Source of the DNA: an uncultured Ruminococcus sp.
GTDB taxonomy: Bacteria > Bacillota > Clostridia > Oscillospirales > CAG-382
Assembly: GCA_902783535.1 (NCBI GenBank)
Contig: CACZRJ010000113.1
Span: 1 to 6,917, forward strand
DNA: 6,917 nucleotides
Reading direction: 5' to 3'
Shown: positions 1 to 6,654 of the stretch, piece by piece
How the letters are laid out: the number at the start of each line of letters is the position of its first letter
How positions within the stretch are numbered: position 1 is the first letter of the stretch
Program-made: the position numbers and the translations under genes
The notes under the pieces: generated by a model
Databases searched by the model: none
Told to the model about the DNA's origin: nothing
What the model saw: the letters and a program-made list of their open reading frames with translations, nothing else

Positions 1-65
1 AGAATGCTCATGAAAATGAACCGTTTCCTTTTAAAATGATGATGTGGTTCGCTCGAAAGGGTTCT

Positions 66-107
66 CCGGAAACGCCGGAAACGGATTCGTCATTGACATT
101 TCCGGCG
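66..107. repeat. Operator-like repeats around the murE -35 box
   Basis: Two tandem copies of CCGGAAACG lie at 66-74 and 75-83. The stretch CGCCGGAAA (73-81) is matched by its exact reverse complement TTTCCGGCG (99-107), giving a 9-bp perfect inverted repeat with a 17-bp spacer that contains the -35 hexamer. This is a plausible binding site for a dimeric regulator. The local sequence is rich in CCGG words, so chance cannot be excluded, and no known regulator consensus was recognised. Upstream, positions 1-65 hold no gene I can support. One frame entering from the left edge ends at TGA 37-39 and could be the tail of an unseen gene. Confidence 0.4.
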
Positions 108-121
108 CGGAGAGGTATAAT
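93..121 (+). promoter_or_regulatory. Consensus sigma-A promoter of the MurE-type gene
   Basis: TTGACA (93-98) and TATAAT (116-121) are both perfect hexamers separated by the optimal 17 bp. Transcription should begin near 128, giving a leader of about 40 nt. The leader carries a small hairpin, GCCGG (136-140) with CCGGC (149-153), directly before the ribosome site AAAGGAG (154-160). The promoter falls inside the upstream extension of the open frame, which is the main reason for starting the gene at 168. Confidence 0.88.
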
Positions 122-167
122 TTCGGGGAAAAGACGCCGGGTGAAAAACCGGCAAAGGAGATGCCGC

Positions 168-1646
168 ATGCGACTGCTTGAGCTGCTGAATTCCGTGAAC
201 CGGACGCTCCCTCTGACGGGGATGCCCGTCAAAGACGCGGAACTGACCGGACTGGTTTACGACTCCCGCGCGGACATGGGAGCAAAGGACATGTTCGTCT
301 GCCTGCGCGGAGCGAGGGCGGACGGGCACGATTTTGCGCGGAGCGCATACGACAGGGGCGTGAGGATGTTCGCCGCGGAAGCGGAACTCGGACTGCCGGA
401 AGACGCGTCGGTCGTTTTGTGCGGCAGCACGCGGAAGTTTCTGGCGCTCGCGTCGGCGGCGCTGTTCGGGTTTCCCGCGGAACGGATGAAGGTCATCGGC
501 ATTACGGGAACGAAGGGGAAGACGAGCACGTCCTTCCTTCTGAAAAGCATTCTGGAGTCCGCCGGGATCAGGTGCGGCGTCATCGGGTCCACAGGCGTCT
601 ATTACGGAGACGTTTTCCGGGAAACCGTCAATACGACCCCGGAGTCATACCTCCTTCACAGGACCTTCCGCGAGATGGCGGACGCCGGCTGCGGCGCGGT
701 CGTGATGGAAGCAGCGTCCCAGGGATTCAAGATGGACCGGACGTACGGCATCCGGTTCGACGCGGGCGTATTCACGAATCTGTCTCCCGACCATATCGGG
801 GAAGGGGAGCACGCGAGTTTCGAGGAATATCTGAACTGCAAGCGGATGCTGTTCGACCAGAGCGAAATCGTCTACGTCAACGCGGACGACGAACATTTCG
901 GCGCAATCGTGGAAGGCAAGAGCAACTGGAAGCCTTACGGACTGAAAAACGACTGTCACGTGCGGGCGGAGGACCCGGAATTCCGGATGGACGGGCACAG
1001 GCTGGCTACGTCTTTCACCTGCGTGATCGGCGGCAGACGCTTCCGGGCGGACCTCGGCGTTCCGGGATATTTCTCTCTGTACAACGCATGCGCCGCGGCC
1101 GCGGTCGCTGACGGCATGGGGATCGGCGATGAAGCGATCCGCGAAGGACTGAAGCACTGCTCCGTCCGCGGACGGATGGAGTCCATCCCTTCCGGGAAAC
1201 CGTATACCGTTCTGATCGACGCCGCTCACGAGGAATTCTCATCCAGAGCGCTGCTGAAGACCGTGCGGCTGTATTCGCCGAAACGGATCATCGCGCTGTT
1301 CGGATGCGGAGGCAACCGTTCGAGACTGCGCCGTCCGGGCATGGGAAGGGCGGTCGGCGAGAACGCCGACTACGCGATCGTCACTGCAGACAACTCGCGG
1401 ATGGAGAAAGTCGAAGACATCATCGCGGACATCCTGACCGGTCTGGAACCGACCGGCTGTCCCTACGAGATCGAGCCGGACAGGAAAACGGCCATCGAAA
1501 AGGCGCTCGCCATGGCGCAGCCGGGCGACGCCGTCCTGCTCATGGGAAAAGGGCACGAGAATTACGTCGACTGCGGCGGAAAGAAGACCTTCTTTTCGGA
1601 GAAGCAGATCGTTCTGGACTACTGGGAGAGGGAAGCGCGGAGATAG
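168..1646 (+). CDS. murE: MurE-type UDP-N-acetylmuramyl-peptide synthetase
   Basis: This 492-residue cytoplasmic Mur ligase would use ATP to add the third amino acid to UDP-MurNAc-L-Ala-D-Glu in peptidoglycan synthesis. Visible motifs in order: the uridine-site YDSR (31-34), the P-loop GTKGKTST (114-121), TTPES (156-160), the DH pair at 208-209, Lys225 in YLNCKRMLF at the position of the carbamylated lysine, GRME (335-338), GCGGNRS (379-385), DNSR (408-411) and GKGHE (460-464). Length is normal for MurE. The start at 168 is set by AAAGGAG seven bases upstream and by the promoter at 93-121; the open frame runs further left without support. Several usually conserved spots differ: EAASQ where EVSSH is usual, DAAH for DYAH, and DNSR for the DNPR that contacts meso-diaminopimelate. 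It may therefore be the second, MurE-like ligase found in many Clostridia, with an untested amino-acid preference. The gene converges on trmB and overlaps it by 28 bp. Confidence 0.85.
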   Translation: MRLLELLNSVNRTLPLTGMPVKDAELTGLVYDSRADMGAKDMFVCLRGARADGHDFARSAYDRGVRMFAAEAELGLPEDASVVLCGSTRKFLALASAALFGFPAERMKVIGITGTKGKTSTSFLLKSILESAGIRCGVIGSTGVYYGDVFRETVNTTPESYLLHRTFREMADAGCGAVVMEAASQGFKMDRTYGIRFDAGVFTNLSPDHIGEGEHASFEEYLNCKRMLFDQSEIVYVNADDEHFGAIVEGKSNWKPYGLKNDCHVRAEDPEFRMDGHRLATSFTCVIGGRRFRADLGVPGYFSLYNACAAAAVADGMGIGDEAIREGLKHCSVRGRMESIPSGKPYTVLIDAAHEEFSSRALLKTVRLYSPKRIIALFGCGGNRSRLRRPGMGRAVGENADYAIVTADNSRMEKVEDIIADILTGLEPTGCPYEIEPDRKTAIEKALAMAQPGDAVLLMGKGHENYVDCGGKKTFFSEKQIVLDYWEREARR

Positions 1647-2311
1647 TGGATGGGAAATCCTTTTTCCGACCACTTCTGTTCGTATTCGGTCACGATGTTT
1701 CCTTCGTTCCATTCGCTGGAATGGAGGTCGTAGCTGATCTCGGCGATTTCGAATCCGTTCTGTTTGAAGGACTCGACGGAAAAGTCGAACAGGCCGCGGT
1801 TGTCCGTCTTGAACCGGATGTCTCCTCCGGGAGCGAGCAGCTGTCTGTAGACCTGCAGGAACTTTTCGGAGGTCAGCCTGCGGTGCCTGTCCCGGTTGCG
1901 GGGCCAGGGGTCGCTGAAATTGAGATATATGCGGGAAACGGAGCCGGGCGGGAGAACGTCCGGCAGTTTTTCAGCGTTGATGTTCAGAAACTTCAGATTG
2001 GCGCATCCTTCCGACGCGCATTTTTCCATGGCCATCAGCATGGCATCGATGTTCATCTCGACCGCCAGCAGCCTGACGTCTTCGGACAGCGTCCGCTTCG
2101 CGGTCTCGCACGCGAAGGTCCCTTTGCCGCATCCGATCTCCAGATACAGGTCTCCCTTCTGCGCGAACGATTCGTCGAGCAGGACTTTTCCCGGCGCAGG
2201 TTCCCGGCTTTCGACGGACGGATCCGCCGGAACGGGTTCTGCCTGCCTGACCCGCAGTCCGTCCACTTTCAGCAGCCGCGCGTCGCGGTTTTTCTTTTTA
2301 CGCATGTGCAT
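1619..2311 (-). CDS. trmB: tRNA (guanine-N7-)-methyltransferase TrmB
   Basis: This 230-residue protein would methylate N7 of G46 in the variable loop of tRNAs, using S-adenosylmethionine. The Rossmann-fold SAM motif LEIGCGKG is at 57-64, followed by the acidic VEMN (84-87), NAE (112-114), the family signature SDPWP (133-137) with a basic tail to RRLT (144-147), KTDN (168-171) and the C-terminal TEYEQKW (208-214). These define TrmB clearly and the length fits. The start at 2311 follows an AGGAGG site (2328-2323) by 11 bases. A second ATG two codons later (2305) would be 17 bases away and is less likely. The open frame extends upstream to 2581, but that part covers the gene's own promoter and a terminator. 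The basic MHMRKKKNR start is usual for the family. The last 28 bp lie on the complement of the murE 3' end. Confidence 0.95.
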   Translation of the reverse strand: MHMRKKKNRDARLLKVDGLRVRQAEPVPADPSVESREPAPGKVLLDESFAQKGDLYLEIGCGKGTFACETAKRTLSEDVRLLAVEMNIDAMLMAMEKCASEGCANLKFLNINAEKLPDVLPPGSVSRIYLNFSDPWPRNRDRHRRLTSEKFLQVYRQLLAPGGDIRFKTDNRGLFDFSVESFKQNGFEIAEISYDLHSSEWNEGNIVTEYEQKWSEKGFPIHYLRASLSQ

Positions 2312-2387
2312 GACGAGCCTGTCCTCCTCTTGTTCCGGGGCGTTCTCCGGAGCGTTTTTCTTCTTCCGCTGCCCCTGCTCTCCGTCG

Positions 2388-2416
2388 ATTTTACCCGATT
2401 GCGCGCCCGAGGTCAA
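2388..2416 (-). promoter_or_regulatory. trmB promoter
   Basis: On the minus strand TTGACC (2416-2411) and TAAAAT (2393-2388) are spaced by 17 bp, one mismatch from consensus in each hexamer. Transcription should start near 2381, leaving a leader of about 70 nt before the trmB start codon. It lies downstream of the 2438-2499 hairpin on this strand, so trmB appears to be transcribed alone. Confidence 0.75.
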
Positions 2417-2437
2417 GGGGGCGAAAAGAAAAATGGA

Positions 2438-2499
2438 AAAAAAGACTCCGGAGGAGGGGAGAAGATGCCTGCACCGGAGCAGGCCGGAGTCTGTTTTTT
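2438..2499. terminator. Two-way intrinsic terminator between trmB and the sugar operon
   Basis: GACTCCGG (2444-2451) pairs perfectly with CCGGAGTC (2484-2491). Inside, CCTGC (2468-2472) pairs with GCAGG (2479-2483), leaving a purine-rich bulge on the 5' side. A run of six A precedes the stem (2438-2443) and a run of six T follows it (2494-2499), with more T-rich sequence beyond, so either strand shows a stem followed by U. On + it would stop readthrough from the murE promoter. On - it would stop antisense transcription from the sugar side. The long bulge makes it less regular than a classic terminator. Confidence 0.72.
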
Positions 2500-2510
2500 C
2501 ATTTTTTCTA

Positions 2511-2539
2511 TTGTATTTTCGCCGCGCTTGTGCTATGAT
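2511..2539 (+). promoter_or_regulatory. Promoter of the sugar operon, extended -10
   Basis: TTGTAT (2511-2516) and TATGAT (2534-2539) are spaced by 17 bp, with TGC directly before the -10 hexamer (2531-2533) as in extended -10 promoters. The expected start near 2546 gives a leader of about 57 nt. The leader contains a 6-bp inverted repeat, CGGGAA (2545-2550) and TTCCCG (2568-2573), that could be an operator or a weak hairpin. The ribosome site AAAGGA is at 2589-2594. Confidence 0.7.
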
Positions 2540-2602
2540 GCTACCGGGAATATGTTTTTTTGACGGTTTCCCGCATATCAATCATTTGAAAGGATCAAAC
2601 TC

Positions 2603-3400
2603 ATGAAAATCGGCTGCATTTCAGATTCCTTCCGTCTCGGATTTGAAGACGGCATCCGCGCCGCCGCCAAAGTCGGCGTGACCGGAGTTCAGAAGTATAT
2701 GACCGGAGGCGATTTCAGCGCTGAGAACATCACGCCTTCCCGCGTGAAGGAGATCCGCTCCTTCATGGAATCCCAGGGACTGGTCTTTTCCGCTATCTGC
2801 GGAGACTTCGGGAAAAACCTGGACGACGACACGGTCATTGAGCCCTCCATGCGCGTTCTTGAGAGAGCGAAGGAGCTCGGCGTCAGCATCGTGACGACGC
2901 ACGTCGGACACATCGACATGCAGGAGTCTTCCGCGCGGATGGAGAAGCTGAAGGAGAACGCATACAAACTCGCTTCTTTCGCAGACAGCATCGGCTCCGT
3001 TTTCGCGTGCGAGACGGGTACCGAGAAGGCGGTGCAGCTCCGCGCCTTCCTGGATCAGCTGGGCGCGAAGGGACTCCGCGTCAATCTGGACCCCGCGAAC
3101 CTGGTGATGGTCGCGCACGACGACCCGGTACAGGCGGTCTACACGCTCCGCGACTATATCGTCCACACGCATGCGAAGGACGGCATCGTCACCGACAAGA
3201 CCCCGCACGGCTGGCTTGAGGTTCCGCTCGGCACCGGCGGCGTCGACTGGGACAAATATCTTGCGGCGCTGTGCGACATCGGATTCGACGGATATCTGAC
3301 GATCGAGCGGGAAGTCGGCGATCAGCCGGCCGAAGACATCGGCATGGCCGTCCGTTTCCTGAAAGAGAAACTGGCGGGCCTGAACATTCCGCTGGACTGA
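2603..3400 (+). CDS. Sugar phosphate isomerase/epimerase-like TIM-barrel protein
   Basis: The 265-residue protein belongs to the xylose-isomerase-like TIM-barrel superfamily (AP endonuclease 2 fold), which includes sugar epimerases, hydroxypyruvate isomerase and IolE-type dehydratases. Likely divalent-metal ligands appear in the family order: Glu137 in ACETG, Asp163 in NLDPAN, His190 in HTHAKD and Glu235 in TIERE. His100 in TTHVGH probably lines the active site. There is no signal peptide, so it is cytoplasmic. Length is typical for the superfamily and too short for the usual UxuA mannonate dehydratase. The start is supported by AAAGGA eight bases upstream. It is the first gene of the operon, 25 bp before an SDR gene of the mannonate oxidoreductase type, which suggests a sugar-acid or ketose substrate. 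The exact reaction cannot be read from the sequence. Confidence 0.85.
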   Translation: MKIGCISDSFRLGFEDGIRAAAKVGVTGVQKYMTGGDFSAENITPSRVKEIRSFMESQGLVFSAICGDFGKNLDDDTVIEPSMRVLERAKELGVSIVTTHVGHIDMQESSARMEKLKENAYKLASFADSIGSVFACETGTEKAVQLRAFLDQLGAKGLRVNLDPANLVMVAHDDPVQAVYTLRDYIVHTHAKDGIVTDKTPHGWLEVPLGTGGVDWDKYLAALCDIGFDGYLTIEREVGDQPAEDIGMAVRFLKEKLAGLNIPLD

Positions 3401-3412
3401 GCCTGCAAAACG

Positions 3413-3428
3413 GGAGGGGAGAGCTTTG
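3413..3428 (+). promoter_or_regulatory. Ribosome site and TTG start of the SDR gene
   Basis: GGAGG (3413-3417), within a longer G-rich run, stands eight bases before TTG at 3426. No ATG or GTG in the right frame lies near this site. The protein read from TTG begins just before the conserved first strand of the SDR fold, so a TTG start is the best choice. Confidence 0.8.
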
Positions 3429-4286
3429 GTACCCTTTTCTGTCGACCTGAAAGGAAAAACGGCAGCCGTGACCGGAGGGGGAGGCGTGCTTTGCTCCGCT
3501 TTCGCGTCCGCGCTTGCGGAATGCGGCGCTTCCGTCGCCGTGCTCGACTTGAACAAGGACGCCGCGGAAGCTGTTGCGGAAACCATCCGGAAGAACGGCG
3601 GGAACGCGGAGGCGTTCGCCTGCAACGTGCTTGACAGGAAATCGCTCGAAGAAGCGAGAGACGGGATCCTCAAGCGGTTCGGCAGCATCGATATCCTGAT
3701 CAACGGCGCGGGCGGGAACAATCCCCGCGCGACGACCGACATCGAGACGATGGCCGACTATCAGACGTCCGAGCAGCCGGAAGACGCGCCGAAACTGAAA
3801 AGTTTCTTCGATCTGGATCCCGACGGCGTGTCCTTCGTGTTCGATTTGAATTTTCTCGGAACGCTCCTGCCCACGCAGGTGTTCGCGAAGGAGATGCTGA
3901 ACAGGGACGGCGTCATTCTGAACATTTCGTCCATGAACGCCTTCCGTCCTCTGACGAAGATCCCCGCGTATTCGGCCGCGAAAAGCGCCGTATCCAATTT
4001 TACGCAGTGGCTCGCGGTCCATTTTGCGCCCGCCGGCATCCGCGTGAACGCGATCGCCCCCGGATTCTTTTCCACCGCGCAGAACCGCGCACTGCTGTTC
4101 CGTCCGGACGGCAGCCCGACCGCACGGACGGGAAAGATCCTCGACGCCACGCCGATGAAGCGGCTCGGACAGCCGGAAGACCTGATCGGCGCTCTGCTCT
4201 ATCTCGTCGACAACCGCGCTTCCGGATTCGTTACGGGCGTCGTCCTGCCGGTCGACGGCGGTTTCCAGTCCTATTCCGGCGTCTGA
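3426..4286 (+). CDS. uxuB: SDR oxidoreductase, D-mannonate oxidoreductase (fructuronate reductase) type
   Basis: This 286-residue short-chain dehydrogenase most resembles the SDR-type UxuB (YjmF) proteins of Bacillota, which interconvert D-fructuronate and D-mannonate in glucuronate breakdown. The nucleotide-binding loop TGGGGVLC (16-23) has Cys where the third glycine of TGxxxGxG usually sits. Asp41 ends the second strand and favours NAD(H) over NADP(H). NGAGG is at 93-97, and the catalytic set is Asn142, Ser169, Tyr182 and Lys186 (YSAAK). An insert at about 98-135 and the ending PVDGGF...YSGV fit the mannonate oxidoreductase subgroup rather than generic SDRs. It starts at TTG, 25 bp after the isomerase-like gene and with no terminator before it, so cotranscription is likely. 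Sugar specificity is inferred from family resemblance; a related sugar-acid dehydrogenase is the main alternative. Confidence 0.82.
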   Translation: MVPFSVDLKGKTAAVTGGGGVLCSAFASALAECGASVAVLDLNKDAAEAVAETIRKNGGNAEAFACNVLDRKSLEEARDGILKRFGSIDILINGAGGNNPRATTDIETMADYQTSEQPEDAPKLKSFFDLDPDGVSFVFDLNFLGTLLPTQVFAKEMLNRDGVILNISSMNAFRPLTKIPAYSAAKSAVSNFTQWLAVHFAPAGIRVNAIAPGFFSTAQNRALLFRPDGSPTARTGKILDATPMKRLGQPEDLIGALLYLVDNRASGFVTGVVLPVDGGFQSYSGV

Positions 4287-4335
4287 CGTCGGGAATCATT
4301 TGAAAAATAAAGAAGACATATATTTGGAGGAACAC

Positions 4336-5859
4336 ATGAAAAAAACATGGGCAGTCCTGGTTTGCCTGATGCTTGCGCTGTGCCTGCTGGTCCCGTTCGC
4401 CGCTTGTACGAACGACCCGAAGCCGGCGGAATCGTCTCAGGAAGCGCAGAACAATTCCGGCGACGCTTCACAGGAAGAAAGCAAACCCGCAGATCCCGAA
4501 GCGGGATACAAGACCGAGGACGGTAAGTACAAGACGCTGAACGGACCGAAAGACGAATACAAAGGGAAGACCTTCTGCATTCTCGTCGTCGGCGAAGCGG
4601 CAGCGACCTATCAGTCCGACGACTTCACGACGGTCGCGGGCAGCGGCGGCATCGACTACGGCGACACCTTCTATACCGAGATCCAGGCCCGCAACGACAA
4701 AGTCGAAGAGGACTACGGCATCATCCTCGACGTGCAGAAACTCGACAACTCCCGCGCGGCGGCGGAAAACGACTCCGTATCCGGGACGCAGCTTTACGAC
4801 GCGGTCCTGCTGAACGTGGGCGACCTGGTCGTCCTCGCGCAGGAAGGCTATCTCGTCGACCTGAACACGCTGAAGAACTTCGACAAGAACGCGCCCTGGT
4901 GGGACAAGGCCGCCAGCGATGCGTATTCCATCTCCAACCATCTGTATTTCACGACCGGCGACATCACGATCATGAACAAGGCGAACACCTGGTCCATCCT
5001 GTTCAACAAGGACATGGTGAAGCAGAACAATCTGGAAAGCCCTTATGACCTGGTCGACAGCGGCGACTGGACCTTCGACAAGTTCTGCGAGCTCGCCCGA
5101 ACGGTCAATACCGCCGAGAAGCCCGAAGACTGCGACGACTCGACCAAGGTGTTCGGCATGGTCTCCGCATACGGCGACATCCAGGAATTCTGGGGCGGCA
5201 TGCATCATTCCGTCATTCAGAAGAACGCGGCCGACGAGCCCGAGCTGATCTTCGGCAGGGACGAAGCCTCCGTCAACGACCTCCAACACATCCTTGAAAC
5301 CATGAAGGTCGCCTACTGGAACTTCTATGCGCAGCGCGTGAACTTCACCAAGCAGTTCGAGACCTTCTATACGGGACGCGCGCTCTTCCGTCCGTCCGGA
5401 TTCACCGCGACGACGAAATGCCGTTTCCTCGCGGAAATGGAATTCGGCATCGTTCCGCTTCCCAAGAGAGACAAGGAGCAGGATGGATACACGACCGTCA
5501 CTTCCGGCACGTTCGCCGCTGCGATCCTGAAGAACTGCGAAGATCCGGAATTCTCCGCCTACTGTCTGGACGCTTACGCTTCCGAGGCGAAGAACTACGT
5601 GACGCCCGCGTACATCGATTCCAACCTGAAATGGAAGTCCCTCCGCGACAGCGAATCCGAAAGAATGCTGGACTACATTTTCAGCCACATCACCTACGAC
5701 GTCGGCCGGATCTACAATTTCGGCGGGATCAACCAGATGTTCTCCGAACTCGCCGGAGCCGACAGCACGGACGTCGTTTCGAAATTCGACGGCATCAAGA
5801 CGAACGTCGAGACCGCGATCGAGAACGTCATCGCGGACTACAGAGCCAACGAGGCCTGA
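4336..5859 (+). CDS. Extracellular solute-binding lipoprotein, probable ABC sugar importer component
   Basis: The 507-residue protein begins with a lysine-led signal peptide and hydrophobic core (about 5-20) ending in the lipobox FAAC, with Cys24 as the lipidated residue. A Ser/Glu/Pro-rich tether (about 26-58) leads to the binding domain. Features typical of family 1 type sugar-binding proteins include a first strand at KTFCILVVG (78-86), YDAVLLN (154-160), the hinge-region stretch TWSILFNKDM (218-227), WTFDKF (245-250) and FYTGRALF (344-351). The start at 4336 has GGAGG five bases upstream. A TTG 36 bases earlier would put extra residues before the signal peptide and is rejected. The gene follows the SDR gene by 49 bp and ends the operon at a strong terminator, with no permease or ATPase gene beside it. 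Ligand unknown; a uronate, oligouronide or related sugar is suggested by context only. Confidence 0.85.
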   Translation: MKKTWAVLVCLMLALCLLVPFAACTNDPKPAESSQEAQNNSGDASQEESKPADPEAGYKTEDGKYKTLNGPKDEYKGKTFCILVVGEAAATYQSDDFTTVAGSGGIDYGDTFYTEIQARNDKVEEDYGIILDVQKLDNSRAAAENDSVSGTQLYDAVLLNVGDLVVLAQEGYLVDLNTLKNFDKNAPWWDKAASDAYSISNHLYFTTGDITIMNKANTWSILFNKDMVKQNNLESPYDLVDSGDWTFDKFCELARTVNTAEKPEDCDDSTKVFGMVSAYGDIQEFWGGMHHSVIQKNAADEPELIFGRDEASVNDLQHILETMKVAYWNFYAQRVNFTKQFETFYTGRALFRPSGFTATTKCRFLAEMEFGIVPLPKRDKEQDGYTTVTSGTFAAAILKNCEDPEFSAYCLDAYASEAKNYVTPAYIDSNLKWKSLRDSESERMLDYIFSHITYDVGRIYNFGGINQMFSELAGADSTDVVSKFDGIKTNVETAIENVIADYRANEA

Positions 5860-5876
5860 TCGTTTTTGAAACTGTG

Positions 5877-5909
5877 AAAAAGGGCATTCCGGCGCGGAAC
5901 GCCCTTTTT
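5877..5909 (+). terminator. Intrinsic terminator after the solute-binding protein gene
   Basis: AAAAAGGGC (5877-5885) pairs perfectly with GCCCTTTTT (5901-5909). After one A-C mismatch the stem continues as TTCC (5887-5890) with GGAA (5896-5899), closed by a 5-nt GC-rich loop. The run of five T ends the signal, 17 bases after the stop codon. The A run on the other side means it could also work on the minus strand. Confidence 0.93.
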
Positions 5910-5970
5910 CCGAACCATTAGAAGCGCTTTTGAGCCATTCGGCGAAAGCGAAACGGAGACAGCATCGATT

Positions 5971-6654
5971 ATGGTCGACATCGGAACCATTTCAACCAAA
6001 CGCGACCTCGAGGAAGCCGTGGAAAGCGTCGGTTTCCTCCCGTATTTCAAAAATCAGATCCCCGGCTTTTCCATCGAGGAGCATGTTTCCCCGCGCGCCT
6101 GGTTCTCTTCGGAGGAAGGCGTGTGGGAGTGGAAAGGCCCGGTCATCCGGGAGACCGGATGTGCTTACGGAAAGTTTTTCCGCGGGAAGGCCGGTTTCAT
6201 CAGCCGCGCGTGTTTTACGGATTTCGCGAATTTCCGGCGGGACGGGTACGACTTCGACGCGCGCTGGGACGACGGTCTGGCGTCCTTCCGCGAAAAGGAA
6301 CTGTACGACCTGATTGAGCGCAATTGTCCCGCGCTTTCGCGCGATCTCAAGAAAGAGGGTGACTACGGGAAAAACGGGAAGAAAGGCTTCGAACAGCTTT
6401 CGACCGAACTGCAGCGGAAGTGCTATGTGCTGATCTCCGATTTCCGCTACGACGTGGACAGGGACGGGAACAGACGCGGCTGGGGCAACGCGGAATACGC
6501 GACGCCGGAACAGTTCTTCGGACCCGCCTTCCGGGCTTCCGTCTATGCCAAAACGCCGGAGGAGTCCCTGGACGCCGTCGTTTGTTCCCTCATGCGGATC
6601 AGTCCCGTTTTCAGGGCGGGAGAGGAAACCGTCCGGAAATGGATCCGGGCATGA
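5971..6654 (+). CDS. Conserved protein of unknown function, AlkZ-related type
   Basis: This 227-residue protein has no signal peptide or membrane segment and is probably cytoplasmic. It is rich in aromatic and charged residues, with FFKNQ-like FKNQIPGF (26-33), WEWKGPVIR (52-60), CAYGKFF (64-70), KAGFIS (73-78), DGYDFDARWDDG (91-102), a lysine/glycine patch GKNGKKGF (133-140) and YATPEQFFG (176-184). From memory these resemble short Bacillota proteins labelled AlkZ-related, after a DNA glycosylase family with winged-helix domains, but I cannot verify this and no catalytic residues can be assigned. The central GKKGFEQLSTELQRKCYVLISDFRY stretch (136-160) could be a winged helix. The start at 5971 has GGAG (5955-5958) 12 bases upstream, which is loose, and no better in-frame start is visible. 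No clear promoter was found in the 61 bp after the terminator. It overlaps the next gene by ATGA. Confidence 0.72.
   Translation: MVDIGTISTKRDLEEAVESVGFLPYFKNQIPGFSIEEHVSPRAWFSSEEGVWEWKGPVIRETGCAYGKFFRGKAGFISRACFTDFANFRRDGYDFDARWDDGLASFREKELYDLIERNCPALSRDLKKEGDYGKNGKKGFEQLSTELQRKCYVLISDFRYDVDRDGNRRGWGNAEYATPEQFFGPAFRASVYAKTPEESLDAVVCSLMRISPVFRAGEETVRKWIRA

Noticed and set aside
36..167. 44-residue N-terminal extension of the MurE-type protein from ATG at 36
   Set aside because: It covers a perfect promoter (93-121), has no ribosome site and is not part of the MurE fold. The start at 168 has AAAGGAG at good spacing.
1580..1596. AAAGAA/TTCTTT inverted repeat near the trmB 3' end
   Set aside because: This is a short A-T stem within Lys-Lys-Thr-Phe-Phe codons of murE. 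No terminator-like U run follows on the minus strand.
1648..1665. GGAT-ATCC hairpin followed by five T just after the murE stop
   Set aside because: The stem is only 4 bp and lies inside trmB coding sequence. It is too weak to call a terminator.
1304..2563. Long + strand open frame across the murE end and antisense to trmB
   Set aside because: It shows no recognisable protein motifs, conflicts with two well-supported genes and runs through the terminator. It is a by-product of GC-rich coding DNA.
2312..2581. 90-residue N-terminal extension of TrmB
   Set aside because: It spans the trmB promoter and the terminator hairpin, and family members start with a short basic segment such as the one at 2311.
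4294..4324. Internal promoter before the solute-binding protein gene
   Set aside because: TTGAAA and TATATT are only 13 bp apart and the -10 would abut the ribosome site. The AT-rich gap is better read as an operon spacer.
4300..4335. TTG start 12 codons upstream of the solute-binding protein
   Set aside because: It would place charged residues ahead of the signal peptide. ATG at 4336 has its own GGAGG.
5930..5958. Promoter for the gene at 5971 using TTGAGC as -35
   Set aside because: No -10-like hexamer occurs at suitable spacing.
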